Assembly: GCF_025766255.1 (NCBI RefSeq)
Contig: NW_026516730.1
Location: 62,001-126,000 of the forward strand
DNA length: 64,000 nucleotides
From: Zychaea mexicana
Lineage: Eukaryota > Mucoromycota > Mucoromycetes > Mucorales > Lichtheimiaceae
Reading direction: 5' to 3'
Numbering within the stretch: the first letter of the stretch is position 1; each line of letters begins with the position of its first letter. Below the pieces are notes generated by a model. It worked only from the letters and a program-made list of their open reading frames with translations, was not told the origin of the DNA and did no database searches. This document shows, piece by piece, positions 62,776 to 64,000 of the stretch. A program made the position numbers and the translations under genes.

Positions 62776-64000
62776 GTTGCAAAGATGGTATTATTGTCGA
62801 TTGAGCTGGTATTATAATACAGAGGCCATGTATGTATTGGAAATGTAAAAGGTTGTGAGTCTTTTTTGGTATAGAGTTTTCTGTTTTAGCAGCGGTTGTT
62901 GTACAGGTGGAAGTGTGTATTTGCCCGGCTGTGCAAAAGAAGGAGTGCTACTATGATACTGGCCGAATATAGAACGAAGCCGTTGCTGTTAAATGCACGA
63001 ATTGACAGAATTTAAGCGAGTTAGAGTTGCCTTGACGTAATGGCTTATGACTTTAACTGCTCTATGCCCTTGTTTTACCTTCAGAGTTGGAGAAGAAGAA
63101 GAAAGACGCTGAAAAGGAGTTTCTGCATCTGGTCAACGACCATTGTAAGTTAAAATGCAAAATTGATTTGCCGCTCTTGTTTTTTAGGTTTTTTACAATG
63201 CAGTTGTAAGCTACAGCGTCATCGCAGGTGAATTTGATCGACAACTAACCTTCTCTTTCCTAAAAACAGTAGTGATTGCTCCATAACCCTCGCCTCCTGC
63301 CTTATTGTTAGCTCCCAATATTAAAGGCTCCTCTGTTGCATTACGCTATGGGTACCTCCTATATCGTAGCAGCTTTGTGATTTGCGGTATATTTCTGTAA
63401 ATACTCGTTCTTGACGACGAGAAGCTAACAACTCTTTTGGGTTAACCGGTTATACTTAGAGACATTTCATAGATTACTCCTTGGTATTTTTTGCTGCGGT
63501 ATAATTTACTACAGTCCTGCCACCACTCTCTACACTCTTACATTTGGTGATATACTGCACTAGGTAAGATATGTTAAAATACATTTTTTGCTCTGCATAC
63601 TACAAATTAATAAGAATTAATCTTCAAGTGGAGAGAATGACTCTCAAAAAGTCATTGCATACTTAGAAGAACCCTGATCTGGTAGGAGAATCTGCAGCAG
63701 CGACATCAACCCCTTCATCTGCTTCAACAGCACTAGATAAATTAGGCGCCTACTAGAGATCTCTTATACTTCTGGCACATACAATTAGAAGCTTATATCG
63801 AACTCCGTGCATTGAAACTCTGCGTGAGTATGTTTCATGTTTCTTGCTTTTGACATTGTATTCTATACATATCTAGTCGCCCTATCTGCATCAGCATCCA
63901 GCAGCTTTGGTGCCTTGACCCCGGCACAAGCCGTCATCGGCAAGTTTCTTATAATTTTAATAGAGGCAGCAAAGGCAGGCGCATGATATTTGGCGGTTCA
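62776..64000. other. Right-end region, mostly unassigned
   Basis: This is the 5' flank of the giant gene, then AT-rich sequence. A possible exon pair is listed at 63081. A plus-strand frame near 63680-63752 (ESAAATSTPSSASTALDKLG) is Ala/Ser-rich and not assignable. A gene could run off the window's right edge. Confidence 0.35.
63081..63286 (+). CDS. Possible 3' exons of a short gene
   Basis: A segment after a TTTTACCTTCAG acceptor reads LEKKKKDAEKEFLHLVNDH. It ends at a GTAAG donor (about 63145) and can join in phase to an acceptor at about 63270 to finish LVIAP before TAA. It looks like a charged helix. No upstream exon with a start codon was found, and no family is recognised. It may be a chance reading. 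Confidence 0.25.

Overview
This is fungal nuclear DNA, most likely from a Mucoromycota (Mucorales-type) mould. The evidence is many short GT..AG introns of about 50 to 170 bp, proteins rich in homopolymeric Gln/Ser/Asn/His tracts, a class III chitinase with a CBM19 module, an NDT80/VIB-1-type transcription factor, and an IS630/Tc1-like transposase of a style common in Mucorales. Species was not determined. All products are called from motif recognition only; no search could be run.

Layout. 1-3.1 kb: AT-rich, no convincing gene. 3.1-9.1 kb, minus strand: a MIF-family tautomerase, then a large many-exon DOA10/MARCH6-type RING-CH ubiquitin ligase. 9.1-24.2 kb is an accessory island. It holds a degraded two-ORF LINE (10.9-15.1 kb), a ten-exon orphan gene (16.4-18.6 kb), an inverted DNA-level copy of part of that gene (19.9-20.2 kb), a 129-bp tandem array that encodes a 43-residue repeat (20.7-21.6 kb), a broken IS630/Tc1 transposase (21.7-22.6 kb) and a cluster of CGCCAT motifs (22.9-23.0 kb). 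24.2-28.0 kb: a DH-PH RhoGEF convergent with a UPF0132/DUF4870 membrane protein. 28.0-32.5 kb is gene-poor but holds a two-exon orphan coding region at 29.4-30.2 kb.

32.5-47.6 kb is a conserved housekeeping block: EPL1 (NuA4 subunit) convergent with a GH18 chitinase, gamma-tubulin convergent with PNO1, PNO1 divergent from BUD32, then eIF4E. 47.6-49.9 kb holds a decayed orphan gene. 49.9-53.0 kb, minus strand: an NDT80/PhoG-domain transcription factor. 54.2-62.8 kb, minus strand: a giant two-exon gene of about 2,848 residues with a CH-like N-terminus, a very long coiled-coil rod and a GAS2-related (GAR) microtubule-binding domain, which is a fungal spectraplakin-like architecture. The last 1.2 kb is mostly unassigned.

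Functional themes are cytoskeleton (gamma-tubulin, spectraplakin-like protein, RhoGEF), cell wall (chitinase), ER protein quality control (DOA10), translation and ribosome or tRNA biogenesis (eIF4E, PNO1, BUD32) and chromatin or transcription (EPL1, NDT80-like). There is no sign of a pathway cluster. The most unusual items are the spectraplakin-like gene, the coding-period tandem array, the inverted intron-containing duplication and the orphan genes.
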